58,685 nt of DNA from Paracoccaceae bacterium (GCA_002402045.2 NVUX02000109.1:1-58685); one strand, 5' to 3'. Counted from the stretch's first letter, positions 26,990 through 35,161 are shown. Notes: a model not told the origin generated them from the sequence alone. Translations and numbers: made by a program.

Positions 26990-28090
26990 ATGGGCATTTT
27001 TGATTTTTTGGGTGGCGAATTTATTGATGTCATCGAGCATACCGATGATACAGACGATACACTCGTTTGGCGTTTTGAGCGCCGCGGTAACGAGATAAAA
27101 TACGGCGCCAAGCTTACTGTACGTGAGGGGCAAGCGGCGGTATTTATCCACGAAGGCCAGCTGGCCGATGTGTTTTACCCCGGCATGTATATGCTGGAAA
27201 CCAACAATATGCCGCTGATGACCACCCTGCAAAGCTGGGATCACGGTTTTAGCAGCCCGTTTAAATCAGAAATTTACTTCATTAACACCACGCGGTTCCA
27301 AGACCTTAAGTGGGGCACTAAAAATCCGATTATGTGCCGCGACCCTGAATTTGGCGTTGTGCGTATTCGCGCCTTTGGCAGCTATTCCATTCGGGTATCT
27401 GACCCGGCCACATTTATGCGCGAAATTGTTGGCACTGATGGCGAGTTCACCACCGACGAGATTTCATCGCAAATCCGCAATCTGATTGTGCCGCGCTTCA
27501 CCAACACCGTGGCGAGCAGCAAAATTCCGGTGCTGGATATGGCCGCGAATATGGAAAGCCTGAGCCAGATTATTGAGGAGCAGGTGTCTCCACAAATGGC
27601 TGAATATGGCCTCGAAATGCCGATGTTTTTGATCGAAAACATCTCGCTGCCCGCCGCCGTCGAAGAGGCGATGGACAAGCGCACCAGCATGGGCGTGGTG
27701 GGTGATTTGCATAAATTCACCCAATATGCCGCCGCTGAAGCCATGGGCGATGCCGCCAACAACCCCAATGGCGGAGGCGGCATGGGCGCTGGCCTCGGTA
27801 TGGGTATGGGCATGGCAATGGCGCAAAACATGGCCGGCACTATGGCCCAGCCAGCGGCCGCAGCCCCACCGCCGCCACCGGTTGAAACCGTGTGGCACAT
27901 CGCCGAAAACGGCGTAACCACTGGCCCGTTTTCGCGGGCGGCTCTTGGCCGTATGGCAGCTGACGGCAAGCTGAAGCGGGCAACCACCGTGTGGTCAGCT
28001 GGCCAAGACGGCTGGAAACCAGCGGGCGATATTTCCGAACTGGCACAACTGTTTAACACAGCGCCACCCCCACCACCGCCGCCTGCATAA
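26990..28090 (+). CDS. SPFH-domain protein with GYF_2 tail (YdjI-like)
   Basis: A 366-residue protein with three parts. Residues 1 to about 250 form an SPFH/virion-core-like domain (MGIFDFLGGEFIDVIE start, then PIMCRDPEFGVVRIRAFGSYS). Residues 255-305 are a flexible glycine/methionine- and proline-rich linker (GGGGMGAGLGMGMGMAMA). Residues 305-360 form a GYF_2 domain (WHIAENGVTTGPFS and VWSAGQDGWKPA). An ideal AGGAGGT ribosome-binding site precedes the ATG. Bacillus YdjI, of the same SPFH type, recruits PspA with YdjG. The next gene encodes a zinc-ribbon membrane protein reminiscent of YdjG, so a membrane-stress platform is inferred. Confidence 0.85.
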   Translation: MGIFDFLGGEFIDVIEHTDDTDDTLVWRFERRGNEIKYGAKLTVREGQAAVFIHEGQLADVFYPGMYMLETNNMPLMTTLQSWDHGFSSPFKSEIYFINTTRFQDLKWGTKNPIMCRDPEFGVVRIRAFGSYSIRVSDPATFMREIVGTDGEFTTDEISSQIRNLIVPRFTNTVASSKIPVLDMAANMESLSQIIEEQVSPQMAEYGLEMPMFLIENISLPAAVEEAMDKRTSMGVVGDLHKFTQYAAAEAMGDAANNPNGGGGMGAGLGMGMGMAMAQNMAGTMAQPAAAAPPPPPVETVWHIAENGVTTGPFSRAALGRMAADGKLKRATTVWSAGQDGWKPAGDISELAQLFNTAPPPPPPPA

Positions 28091-28122
28091 AAGCTTGCAG
28101 CTCTCCCTTAAATCCGCATACT

Positions 28123-28148
28123 GCCCCGAAACCTAACCATTTCGGGGC
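28123..28148 (+). terminator. Hairpin between SPFH and zinc-ribbon genes
   Basis: A 9-base-pair hairpin (GCCCCGAAA / TTTCGGGGC, 8-base loop) is followed by TTT and ends 6 bases before the next start codon. It may terminate part of the upstream transcript. Its right arm also contains the only purine-rich stretch (CGGGG) available as a ribosome-binding site for the zinc-ribbon gene. Confidence 0.45.
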
Positions 28149-28154
28149 TTTACT

Positions 28155-29273
28155 ATGTCTGATGATCAAATCGAAACATCTGAGGAGTTCCGCTTTCCCT
28201 GTGGCGAATGTGGCTCTGAAATGCGCTTTGACCCCGAGGCCAACAAGCTAAAATGCGCATATTGCAGCCATGAGCAAGATTTTGATGGCGAAGGCGAAAC
28301 CGGGCTTGCGAATACCGAGCTGGATTTTAAAGCCGCGCTTAACAATGAGCTCCCTGAGGAGGACATGGAAGAGAACCGCGTCACCGATTGCTCCAATTGC
28401 GGCGCGCAGGTGGAATTTGAGGGTGAGACTTATTCCAAAGAATGCCCCTTTTGCGCCAGCCCGATTGTGGTGGAGCCGCGCACCAGCAAACAGATAAAAC
28501 CCAAGGGGGTGATGCCCTTTGTCCTGTCAGAAGACAAAGCCCGAGACGAGATGACCAAATGGCTTAGCAAGCTGTGGTTTGCCCCAGGAAACCTACAGGA
28601 ATATGCTCGTAAGGGCCGGAAAATGCAGGGTATTTATGTGCCTTACTGGACGTATGATGCGCAATCCGAAAGTGATTATGCTGGCCAGCGCGGCACACAT
28701 TATTATGTGACTGAGCGCTACACGGCCACAGAAAACGGCAAAAGTGTTAGCAAAACACGGCAAGTGCGGAAAACCCGCTGGCGTCGGGTGTCTGGGCATG
28801 TCTCAAAATGGTTTGATGATATTTTGGTGCTGGCCTCGAAATCCCTGCCCAAGCGCTTTACCGATAAGCTAGCCCCGTGGGATCTTTCGGCTCTGAAAGA
28901 CTATAGCCCAAGCTATATCGCGGGCTATAGCGCCGAGGCCTACACGGTTGAGTTGGGCGAGGGCTTCACCGAAGCCGAAGCCATTATGGAAAGCGAAATC
29001 CGCACCTTGGTGCGGCGTGATATCGGCGGGGATGACCAGCGGATTAACGCACTCAACACCACTCTGAGCGCCCTCACTTTCAAACATGTGCTGCTGCCTA
29101 TCTGGCTGGCCGCCTACAAATACCAAGGCAAAACCTATCGCTTTGTTGTGAACGGCCAAACCGGCAAGGTCAAAGGCGAGCGCCCTTGGTCAAAAGGCAA
29201 GATCGCGTTAGCGGTGCTGGCGGGGGTGGTTATTATTGTCGGCGGAGTGCTCATCGCACAAGCGATGAAATAG
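28155..29273 (+). CDS. Double zinc-ribbon membrane protein (YdjG-like)
   Basis: A 372-residue protein. Two N-terminal TFIIB-type zinc ribbons are visible: Cys16/19 with Cys34/37, and Cys79/82 with Cys97/100. A central soluble region contains YVPYWTYDAQSESDYAGQRG and repeated Tyr-rich beta segments. One C-terminal membrane helix (about residues 350-370, IALAVLAGVVIIVGGVL) anchors it. Such proteins are often mislabelled as PriA-like helicases; no helicase motif exists. Its place after the SPFH gene parallels ydjG/ydjI of Bacillus. It probably anchors the SPFH platform, which is inference. The ribosome-binding site is weak and lies in a hairpin. Confidence 0.8.
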   Translation: MSDDQIETSEEFRFPCGECGSEMRFDPEANKLKCAYCSHEQDFDGEGETGLANTELDFKAALNNELPEEDMEENRVTDCSNCGAQVEFEGETYSKECPFCASPIVVEPRTSKQIKPKGVMPFVLSEDKARDEMTKWLSKLWFAPGNLQEYARKGRKMQGIYVPYWTYDAQSESDYAGQRGTHYYVTERYTATENGKSVSKTRQVRKTRWRRVSGHVSKWFDDILVLASKSLPKRFTDKLAPWDLSALKDYSPSYIAGYSAEAYTVELGEGFTEAEAIMESEIRTLVRRDIGGDDQRINALNTTLSALTFKHVLLPIWLAAYKYQGKTYRFVVNGQTGKVKGERPWSKGKIALAVLAGVVIIVGGVLIAQAMK

Positions 29274-29285
29274 GCCGACACTGAA

Positions 29286-29343
29286 TGTGTGCATGGAGTA
29301 TACTATTCAAACGGCGGCACTCACAACTCACCCCATGCACATA
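29286..29343. repeat. Stem-loop repeat, copy 1
   Basis: The arms TGTGCATGG (29288-29296) and CCATGCACA (29333-29341) pair perfectly around a 36-base loop that contains ACGGCGGCACT (29311-29321). The same 11-base loop motif and a similar GTGTGCATG stem occur in copy 2 downstream, in the same orientation. Confidence 0.6.
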
Positions 29344-29472
29344 GCCACTTTGTCACGTATTTTAGACAAGACTATGTCGAAATATGGCTTTTTTGTGTAA
29401 AATGCTGTCTGTTTGACGTTTTATCTGGAACAATCCAAATAAGATAAATACAGCCAGTAGTTGAGTAAGCTG

Positions 29473-29540
29473 AGTGTGTGCGCATGCAGGGCGAAACTGA
29501 GAACACGGCGGCACTGACTAAAATGCCCTGCATACACACT
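29473..29540. repeat. Stem-loop repeat, copy 2
   Basis: AGTGTGT pairs with ACACACT, and after a 4-base bulge ATGCAGGGC pairs with GCCCTGCAT: 16 base pairs in all around a loop containing ACGGCGGCACT (29505-29515). It is a diverged relative of copy 1, with the loop motifs 194 bases apart. It may be a small RNA, a palindromic mobile repeat or a protein-binding element. Confidence 0.6.
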
Positions 29541-29569
29541 AATCTTATACAACATTTTGTGCAAAATAG

Positions 29570-29746
29570 GTGGAAAATTTGCTATTAAATGTGTTTACCA
29601 TAAATCGGATCAAAGGCCATTTGAACACTGTACGCCAAGAATTTGAAATTAAAGAACAAACCATCATCTCGTGGCGCCATTATTTTCCGACTCATCCACC
29701 CAGCCATGACGATAGTCAGGGGAAGCTATCACTCCTGAAACATTGA
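29570..29746 (+). CDS. Marginal 58-residue ORF, unknown
   Basis: A GTG-initiated frame of 58 codons encodes a basic, helical-looking peptide (INRIKGHLNTVRQEFEIKEQ followed by TIISWRHYFP), which faintly suggests a helix-turn-helix fragment. No clear ribosome-binding site precedes it and no family is recognised. It could be a remnant of a larger gene. Confidence 0.2.
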   Translation: MENLLLNVFTINRIKGHLNTVRQEFEIKEQTIISWRHYFPTHPPSHDDSQGKLSLLKH

Positions 29747-29794
29747 TTCACTAAGTCTTAACGTTTTTAACTACCTTTTCGAATCGCTTCGTAT

Positions 29795-30211
29795 TCACCT
29801 TTGATCAAACATCGCCTTAAAATGGTTGATGGTGAGGGGTGGTTCATCCAGTTCCGCTGCATTTTGCGCCATAATTTCTTCCTTATATGCCGATTGTGTT
29901 CTGTCGCCATACCAGTTCAATTCAGCATGGCGCTCAGCGTCACGATCAAACAAAATGTAAGAGCAGCCAAGACGCAAAGCCAGTTCATAACAATCGATGA
30001 TATCATTTGGATATGGCGCGCCAGACACCGATCTCTCATCCGCGTCCCGCACATCAATAAACCAGCCATAGCTGCTGCCTTTTACCGCGAAGGGCAGCGA
30101 GCAGGGTTTTCCCACGAAAAAATTACGCGAGTCTTCACCCATTCGTTTTCGGGAATCATCCGTCAAATGCCCGGTAGAAATATCCAACATATTTTGCACA
30201 AAAAGTGACAT
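29795..30211 (-). CDS. DUF5983-like protein
   Basis: A 138-residue protein. The start at 30211 is chosen for AAGGG 8 bases upstream; an overlong frame to 30394 would run through the neighbouring gene. Visible features are LDISTGHLTDD at 9-19, SSYGWFIDV around 46-54 and YILFDRDAE at 85-93, which resemble DUF5983, a small domain often carried on plasmids and other mobile regions. Function is unknown. It is divergent from the DUF952 gene and sits next to the AT-rich gap with stem-loops, consistent with acquisition by transfer, though no mobile gene is seen. Confidence 0.6.
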   Translation of the reverse strand: MSLFVQNMLDISTGHLTDDSRKRMGEDSRNFFVGKPCSLPFAVKGSSYGWFIDVRDADERSVSGAPYPNDIIDCYELALRLGCSYILFDRDAERHAELNWYGDRTQSAYKEEIMAQNAAELDEPPLTINHFKAMFDQR

Positions 30212-30392
30212 GCGCATCCCTTTGGTTGCCGCCATTACACCGCAAAGATCAAGCAAAATGGTAAGCACACCGTTAATAATTTCCCGCAACCCCGCCGAAA
30301 TAAACCAAGGCTTTTCTGCAAAACTGCTACAAAGTTTAGGCTTTCCGCGGCTATCCCTTGACGAAGCCGGTATTGCGCGGCATGTGAACCCC

Positions 30393-30728
30393 ATGTTGAT
30401 ATATAAAATATTCCGCGCTGATGAATGGCGCTCGTTGCAAACCGAGGGCGAGACCCTTGGCGCTCCGATTGATCTTGCAGATGGCTATGTCCATTTTTCT
30501 ACGGCCTCGCAAGCGGCAGAAACCGCCGCAAAGTATTTCGCGGGGGTTGGCGGCCTCATGTTGCTTGCGGTGGACGCCGACAAATGCACACCCATAAAGT
30601 GGGAGGTTTCACGCGGGGGGGCACAATTTCCGCACCTTTACCGCGCTTTGAAGCTTACAGATGTTCTTTGGGCCAAGCCGTTGCCATGTGAGGGCGCGGG
30701 CCATATCTTTCCGCCTGAAATGAAATGA
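30393..30728 (+). CDS. DUF952 family protein
   Basis: A 111-residue protein beginning [12 protein letters not shown], with the DUF952 signatures [20 protein letters not shown] (about residues 30-50), LLAVDAD and the C-terminal PHLYRAL. This family resembles a minimal ADP-ribosyltransferase-like fold with Tyr/His/Ser residues, but its substrate is unknown. The frame opens earlier at 30210, but the family start is at 30393. It overlaps pyrD by four bases (ATGA), so the two are translated together, as often seen in alphaproteobacteria. Confidence 0.82.
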   Translation: MLIYKIFRADEWRSLQTEGETLGAPIDLADGYVHFSTASQAAETAAKYFAGVGGLMLLAVDADKCTPIKWEVSRGGAQFPHLYRALKLTDVLWAKPLPCEGAGHIFPPEMK

Positions 30729-31783
30729 AGGCTACATTACAAAAACTGGCCCTGCCCGCCCTTCACCTGTTGCCACCCGAGGCCGCGCACGGCGTGGCGC
30801 TCAAGGCATTGCGGCTGGGCCTCGGCCCGGCACACGGCCCCATCACCTCTTCGCGCCTTGCAACCAATGTGGCGGGCCTGGCATTACCAAACCCTATTGG
30901 CCTTGCCGCAGGTTTTGATAAAAACGCCATGGCGGTTGAGCCGCTTTTGCGCTCAGGCTTTGGCTTTATCGAAGTTGGCGCCGCCACGCCGCGCCCGCAG
31001 CCCGGCAACCCAAAGCCCCGCCTTTTTCGCCTAGCGCCAGATGCGGCGGCCATCAACCGCTTTGGCTTCAATAATGCGGGCATGGACTCTATTGCCAAGC
31101 GCCTTGCGCGCCCCCGCAGCGGCATTGTCGGCATTAACCTTGGGGCCAATAAAGACAGCCCAAACCGCGCAGAAGATTTTGCCCGTGTGCTAACGCGCAT
31201 TGGTCCGAATGTAGATTTCGCCACCGTTAATGTATCGTCGCCCAACACCGAGCGCCTGCGAGACCTGCAAGGAAAAGACGCCCTAACGGCCCTGCTAACC
31301 GGCGTCATGGACGCCCGCGCCGCCCTTAAGGTACCGCTGCCGGTTTTCCTCAAAATCGCGCCCGATCTTGACGACATCGCCCTTGGTGAAATCGTTGAGG
31401 TGGCTCTTGAAACCGGCATTTCCGGCATTATCGCCACCAACACCACCCTCAGCCGCGAGGGCCTGCAAAGCGCCCATGCTGCTCAGGCTGGCGGGCTCTC
31501 GGGCCAGCCGCTTTTTGAGCCCTCAACCCGTGTGCTCGCCCGCCTCTCCCAGCTCACCCAAGGCGCGCTGCCCTTGATCGGCGTAGGCGGCATCAGCACC
31601 CCCGAGCAAGCTTTTGCCAAAATTCTGGCCGGCGCGAGTGCCGTTCAGCTTTACACCGCGTTGGTCTATAAAGGCATAGGTCTCGCGGCCGACCTCGCCC
31701 ACGGACTAGACGCCCTAATGGCCAAAAACGGTATCGCAAACATCGCCGACGCCGTTGGCACTGATAAGGAAGCTTACTTATGA
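30725..31783 (+). CDS. pyrD: Dihydroorotate dehydrogenase (quinone), class 2
   Basis: PyrD oxidises dihydroorotate to orotate in pyrimidine synthesis, passing electrons to the membrane quinone pool. The 352-residue protein has the class 2 N-terminal amphipathic extension (about residues 1-40). FMN and substrate motifs are [39 protein letters not shown] and NLGANKDS, and the catalytic serine lies in [17 protein letters not shown] and GVGGI follow. All are intact. It is coupled by four-base overlaps to DUF952 upstream and to arsC downstream. Confidence 0.96.
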   Translation: MKATLQKLALPALHLLPPEAAHGVALKALRLGLGPAHGPITSSRLATNVAGLALPNPIGLAAGFDKNAMAVEPLLRSGFGFIEVGAATPRPQPGNPKPRLFRLAPDAAAINRFGFNNAGMDSIAKRLARPRSGIVGINLGANKDSPNRAEDFARVLTRIGPNVDFATVNVSSPNTERLRDLQGKDALTALLTGVMDARAALKVPLPVFLKIAPDLDDIALGEIVEVALETGISGIIATNTTLSREGLQSAHAAQAGGLSGQPLFEPSTRVLARLSQLTQGALPLIGVGGISTPEQAFAKILAGASAVQLYTALVYKGIGLAADLAHGLDALMAKNGIANIADAVGTDKEAYL

Positions 31784-32124
31784 CCACACAAATCTGGCAT
31801 AATCCGCGCTGCTCCAAATCTCGCGAAACCCTCGCGTTATTGAAGGATAATGGCATTGAGCCAGAGGTTATTCTTTACAAGGACACGGCCCCAAGTGAGG
31901 CCGATATTCGTGCCGTGCTTGCCGCCCTAGGCAAAGCCCCGATTGAGCTGATCCGGCAAAATGATCCCGCTTTCAAAGCGCTTGGCCTTTCCAGTGCAAA
32001 TGATGAAACGCTCTTAAAAGCCATGGCCGAGCACCCCGCCATTATCGAGCGCCCGGTTGTTCGCCACGCTGGCAAAGCCGCCCTCGGAAGGCCACCCGAA
32101 GCTGTGTTGAAGCTGTTCAACTAG
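31780..32124 (+). CDS. arsC: ArsC-family (glutaredoxin-type) reductase
   Basis: A 114-residue thioredoxin-fold protein of the ArsC/Spx/YfgD family. The candidate catalytic cysteine is Cys11 in HNPRCSKSR, and arginines in IRQNDPAF and [15 protein letters not shown] fit the arsenate-binding set. It is the size of YfgD/ArsC enzymes (about 115-140). No ars operon (arsR, arsB) is nearby; co-transcription with pyrD suggests a housekeeping YfgD-like role rather than dedicated arsenic resistance. It overlaps pyrD by ATGA. Confidence 0.85.
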   Translation: MTTQIWHNPRCSKSRETLALLKDNGIEPEVILYKDTAPSEADIRAVLAALGKAPIELIRQNDPAFKALGLSSANDETLLKAMAEHPAIIERPVVRHAGKAALGRPPEAVLKLFN

Positions 32125-32202
32125 CGCAAAAAGCCATTTTTACTGCAAATTCGGCCGCGTTTGTGTTGAAATACTCCGGATTAACAATTTCGGAGATTTG
32201 CC

Positions 32203-33144
32203 GTGAACCATATTCTCGCCCTGATTGGCCTTTTATTTTGCTTTATGTCACCGGTTTTTGCCGATGTTGACAAAGCAGATGTTGCGATAGAAACCGGCGA
32301 GTTTTGGGGCCTCTGGCGCTTTGCGGCCACGCGGGAAGGCGCGACCATTGGCGCTTATGACTGCGGCCAGCCATTTGACACAGAAGACGTAAATGACAAC
32401 GAGATCAAATGGTACCGTGGACCCTGTAATGTGTCGTTTATTGCAGAAGATCTCGGGCTAACCCGACAGGTTTCATTCGAAATTCGCGCCGCCCATGGCA
32501 TTGTCCCTGTCGTGGTAAGCCAAGCTGGCCTTTTAAGCTTAGCAAACCCAACCCCTACCATTACTATTTCGTCAAATGGGGGGACTAGTATTTTGACCAT
32601 AAATTCTGCCACACTCACTTTGTCCGCAAATGGCTATAAAGGCCAATGCGGGTTTGAGTATCTGTATACGCAAAGTGGCGACAGATTTGAGAGTTGCGGC
32701 GGTCAGCCCACATATTTACCGCTTGGCACATCATGGAACCTCGTCATTGGCGGCCACCAGCTCTATCTCGTTTTTATCGGCCACGATGGCACGCCATTTC
32801 CATATTCTGTAAATGGCCACCTCTCCCCGCTTTCCCGAAATGGATCAGGCCTTATTTCGCTCACGACCATTGATGTACGCCTGACTCCCATGGTTGACAC
32901 AGCTTGGAATCTCGCCGGAGCCTCACCCCCAGGCTGGGAAAACGGCATGACCCGTGGCGCCCAAACCGTAAGGCTACCGCGCTTCAGTCAGTATCGGGTT
33001 GGTGTTTTTCCATTTGACGCCACCCCTTCGGGCGCAAATTTCACCTTACGAAATAGCTGTGATAACACCGCTCAGACCCTTTACATTCCAGAATATGAGG
33101 GCATTTTTATGATTCAGCAACAGTGTGAGACGGTGCGGCGCTAG
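32203..33144 (+). CDS. Exported protein of unknown function
   Basis: A 313-residue protein with GTG start behind CGGAG and a clear signal peptide (about residues 1-20, LIGLLFCFMSPVFADV). The mature part is rich in beta-forming residues with several cysteines (for example CGQPF, GPCNV, GQCGFEY, ESCGG and two near the C-terminus), suggesting disulfides in the periplasm. Some resemblance to IalB-like proteins (GLWRFAATREG start region) was noticed but is not convincing. It may be a family restricted to relatives. Its last 38 bases overlap the 3' end of the convergent MATE gene. Confidence 0.65.
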   Translation: MNHILALIGLLFCFMSPVFADVDKADVAIETGEFWGLWRFAATREGATIGAYDCGQPFDTEDVNDNEIKWYRGPCNVSFIAEDLGLTRQVSFEIRAAHGIVPVVVSQAGLLSLANPTPTITISSNGGTSILTINSATLTLSANGYKGQCGFEYLYTQSGDRFESCGGQPTYLPLGTSWNLVIGGHQLYLVFIGHDGTPFPYSVNGHLSPLSRNGSGLISLTTIDVRLTPMVDTAWNLAGASPPGWENGMTRGAQTVRLPRFSQYRVGVFPFDATPSGANFTLRNSCDNTAQTLYIPEYEGIFMIQQQCETVRR

Positions 33145-34441
33145 CCTCCAGAGCGGGATAATAGCGCCAGAGGGTTATGGCCCTTACCACGTCAAACAGC
33201 ATAAGGGACAACCACAGCCCGTGATTACCCCAAAGCGGTAATAATACCGCCAGAAACAGCACATAAGCGAGGGTGGACTGTAGCATCGCAATGCGCATTT
33301 CACGCGTGCGGGTCGCCCCAATAAAAATGCCGTCAAACATCCAGCTGGGCAGCCCGACAAGCGGGAAAGCCACCATCCACCAGAGGTATCTTAGCGACTC
33401 AGCCCGCACGGGCTCTGCTGTGGTCATCACCGCAATCAGCCAAGGGCCAAACAGTGCGAAAAACACGGTTAACAGCACCGCGCCAATGAGCGCCCAATAG
33501 GTACAATACAGCACAGCGCGGCGAAGGGCTGGCCGGTTGCGCGCCCCAAATGCCCCCCCCACCAGCGTTTCCGCCGCGATAGCAAAGCCATCCAGCGCAT
33601 AGGCCGTGATTTCTACAAATTGCAGCATAATCTGGTTGGCAGCCAGCGTAATATCTCCAAGCCCCGCGCCCAGAAAAAGGAAGGTCATAAAGCTTCCCAT
33701 CAGCAGTATAGACCGGAACATAATATCGCTGTTCACCACCGCCATCCGCCGCAGTTTCTCTTTATCAAATATGCGCGCCCATTGCCGCCATTTATTGTCC
33801 TGAAAAGCTTGCCTACACAGAAATAACGCCAGCAACACGCCGCTCCATTCAGCGATCAGTGTGGCCACCGCCACGCCCTCTACACCATAATCAAGCCCGA
33901 GCACAAACCACAGATCGAGCGAAATATTCACGCCGTTCATCCAGATTTGCAGTATAAAAACCGCCTTGGTTTTCTCCATGCCAATCAGCCAGCCGGAAAG
34001 CGCATAAATCGAGATCGCCGCTGGTGCGCCCCAAATGCGAATGCTCATATAAGTCTGCGCCAACCCCTCGACCTCATCCGAGGCAGGAGACATCCAGAAC
34101 GCCGCCCAAAAAAGCGGGATTTGTAGTGCTAAAACCCCAAACCCGGCCAGCCCCCCGATCATCAAGCCGCGCATTAACAATGCGCTCACTTCGCCGGGCT
34201 TTCCGGCCCCCCGCGCCTGCGCCACCAGCCCTGAAGTACCCATGCGCAAAAAGCCAAACAGCCAGTAAATCGCCGAAAGGATAACTGCACCAATGCCCAC
34301 CGCCCCGATGGGTGCTGCCAGCCCAAGCTGCCCGATCACGCCCGTATCCACCGCGCCTAAAATAGGCACGGTGGCATTGGAAAGCACAATCGGCAGCGCA
34401 ATGGTCAGCACGCGCTTATGGGTTACCTCTACACTGGCCAC
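33107..34441 (-). CDS. MATE-family (DinF-like) efflux transporter
   Basis: A 444-residue membrane protein with about twelve hydrophobic segments and MATE signatures: PIVLSNATVPILGAVDTGVI near residue 18, then RMGTSGLVAQARGAG near residue 67, and in the second half FAIAAETLVGGAFGAR. MATE proteins extrude cationic drugs or metabolites using Na+ or H+. The GTG start at 34441 is supported by GGAGG. It belongs to the DinF subgroup by its N-terminal pattern. No regulator is adjacent. The 3' end overlaps the convergent exported-protein gene by 38 bases. Confidence 0.9.
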   Translation of the reverse strand: MASVEVTHKRVLTIALPIVLSNATVPILGAVDTGVIGQLGLAAPIGAVGIGAVILSAIYWLFGFLRMGTSGLVAQARGAGKPGEVSALLMRGLMIGGLAGFGVLALQIPLFWAAFWMSPASDEVEGLAQTYMSIRIWGAPAAISIYALSGWLIGMEKTKAVFILQIWMNGVNISLDLWFVLGLDYGVEGVAVATLIAEWSGVLLALFLCRQAFQDNKWRQWARIFDKEKLRRMAVVNSDIMFRSILLMGSFMTFLFLGAGLGDITLAANQIMLQFVEITAYALDGFAIAAETLVGGAFGARNRPALRRAVLYCTYWALIGAVLLTVFFALFGPWLIAVMTTAEPVRAESLRYLWWMVAFPLVGLPSWMFDGIFIGATRTREMRIAMLQSTLAYVLFLAVLLPLWGNHGLWLSLMLFDVVRAITLWRYYPALEASAAPSHTVAES

Positions 34442-34561
34442 ACTGGCCTCCAGTTTGATTGCAAAGAGTCGTGACGTTAGGTGGGTTTCACATTTTTGCC
34501 AAGCGCATTAATCAAACCAGTGGCGGCGCGGCCACCACTACATTTGCGGGAGCATCTCACA

Positions 34562-34619
34562 CGCGCCGCGCTGCACCAACGGCGCTCGCCACAGTGCACA
34601 GCCGTTGCAGCGCGGCGCG
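34562..34619. repeat. Long GC-rich hairpin
   Basis: CGCGCCGCGCTGC (34562-34574) and AACGGC (34578-34583) pair with GCCGTT (34601-34606) and GCAGCGCGGCGCG (34607-34619). That gives 19 base pairs with a 3-base bulge and a 17-base loop. It sits in the 240-base spacer between two minus-strand genes and has no T run on either side, so it is not a standard intrinsic terminator. Confidence 0.6.
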
Positions 34620-34681
34620 CATACGATACTGTCAAGCCATACAAATGTTAACGCGCCGCCACCGAGGCCACGGGACTGCGC

Positions 34682-35161
34682 TTACGCCTCAATTTGCGGC
34701 ATTAAGAAATGTCCGGTTGCCTGCGCAAACAGCTTGGTGCGGTTATCCTGCCACGCCTCCACATGCACACTGGCAAACCGCCGGCCAGAGCGGTTTACCA
34801 CCGCGCGTGCATAGGCATCGCGCGGTAGGCCAGAGCGCAAATAGTCTACCGTAAAATCAATGGTTTTCGGAATGAGCTTTGGCCCCGTAGCCCCAGCTTC
34901 AAACTGTGGCCAATAGATTTGCCAGCCCAGTTCGATCTGTGCGGCGATCTCCAGAAAGGCCCCTACAGCACCGCCGTGCAAGGCGGGCAAAATCGGGTTG
35001 CCAACAAGGTGCTCGCCATAGGGTAGCGTCGCCGTCAGTTCGTCGCCCCGCCGCTCAAAGGTCACCCCCAGAAAGCCGATATAGGGGATCCCCCCCACCA
35101 AGTCTGCCAGCGCCTCATCGCGCCGTTTTTTGATCACTTGCACAGGCTCCGGCTTTTTCAT
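34682..35161 (-). CDS. PaaI-type hotdog thioesterase
   Basis: A 159-residue hotdog-fold thioesterase. The start at 35161 is chosen because it overlaps the upstream thioesterase stop by ATGA. The PaaI-like core LPYGEHLVGNPILPALHGGA (about residues 50-70) contains the conserved HGG, and DYLRSGLPRDAYARA forms the second strand pair. Acyl-CoA or aryl-CoA is the expected substrate. It is a tandem relative of the next gene upstream, possibly forming a heteromer. No pathway gene is directly linked. Confidence 0.83.
   Translation of the reverse strand: MKKPEPVQVIKKRRDEALADLVGGIPYIGFLGVTFERRGDELTATLPYGEHLVGNPILPALHGGAVGAFLEIAAQIELGWQIYWPQFEAGATGPKLIPKTIDFTVDYLRSGLPRDAYARAVVNRSGRRFASVHVEAWQDNRTKLFAQATGHFLMPQIEA

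Larger units (their letters stand above)
29274..29794. other. AT-rich gap with two related stem-loops
   Basis: This 521-base stretch is visibly richer in A/T than its surroundings. It contains two related stem-loops (29286-29343 and 29473-29540) and one marginal frame (29570-29746). No tRNA, transposase or known regulatory motif was recognised. Confidence 0.5.

Noticed and set aside
28155-29273. PriA-like helicase annotation
   Set aside because: Only zinc ribbons and a membrane helix are visible; Walker and helicase motifs are absent.
29286-29540. Integron attC sites or a CRISPR array
   Set aside because: Only two copies, no GTTRRRY/RYYYAAC ends, no integrase, no regular spacers and no cas genes.
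29286-29540. Retron or diversity-generating element RNA
   Set aside because: No reverse transcriptase gene anywhere in the window.
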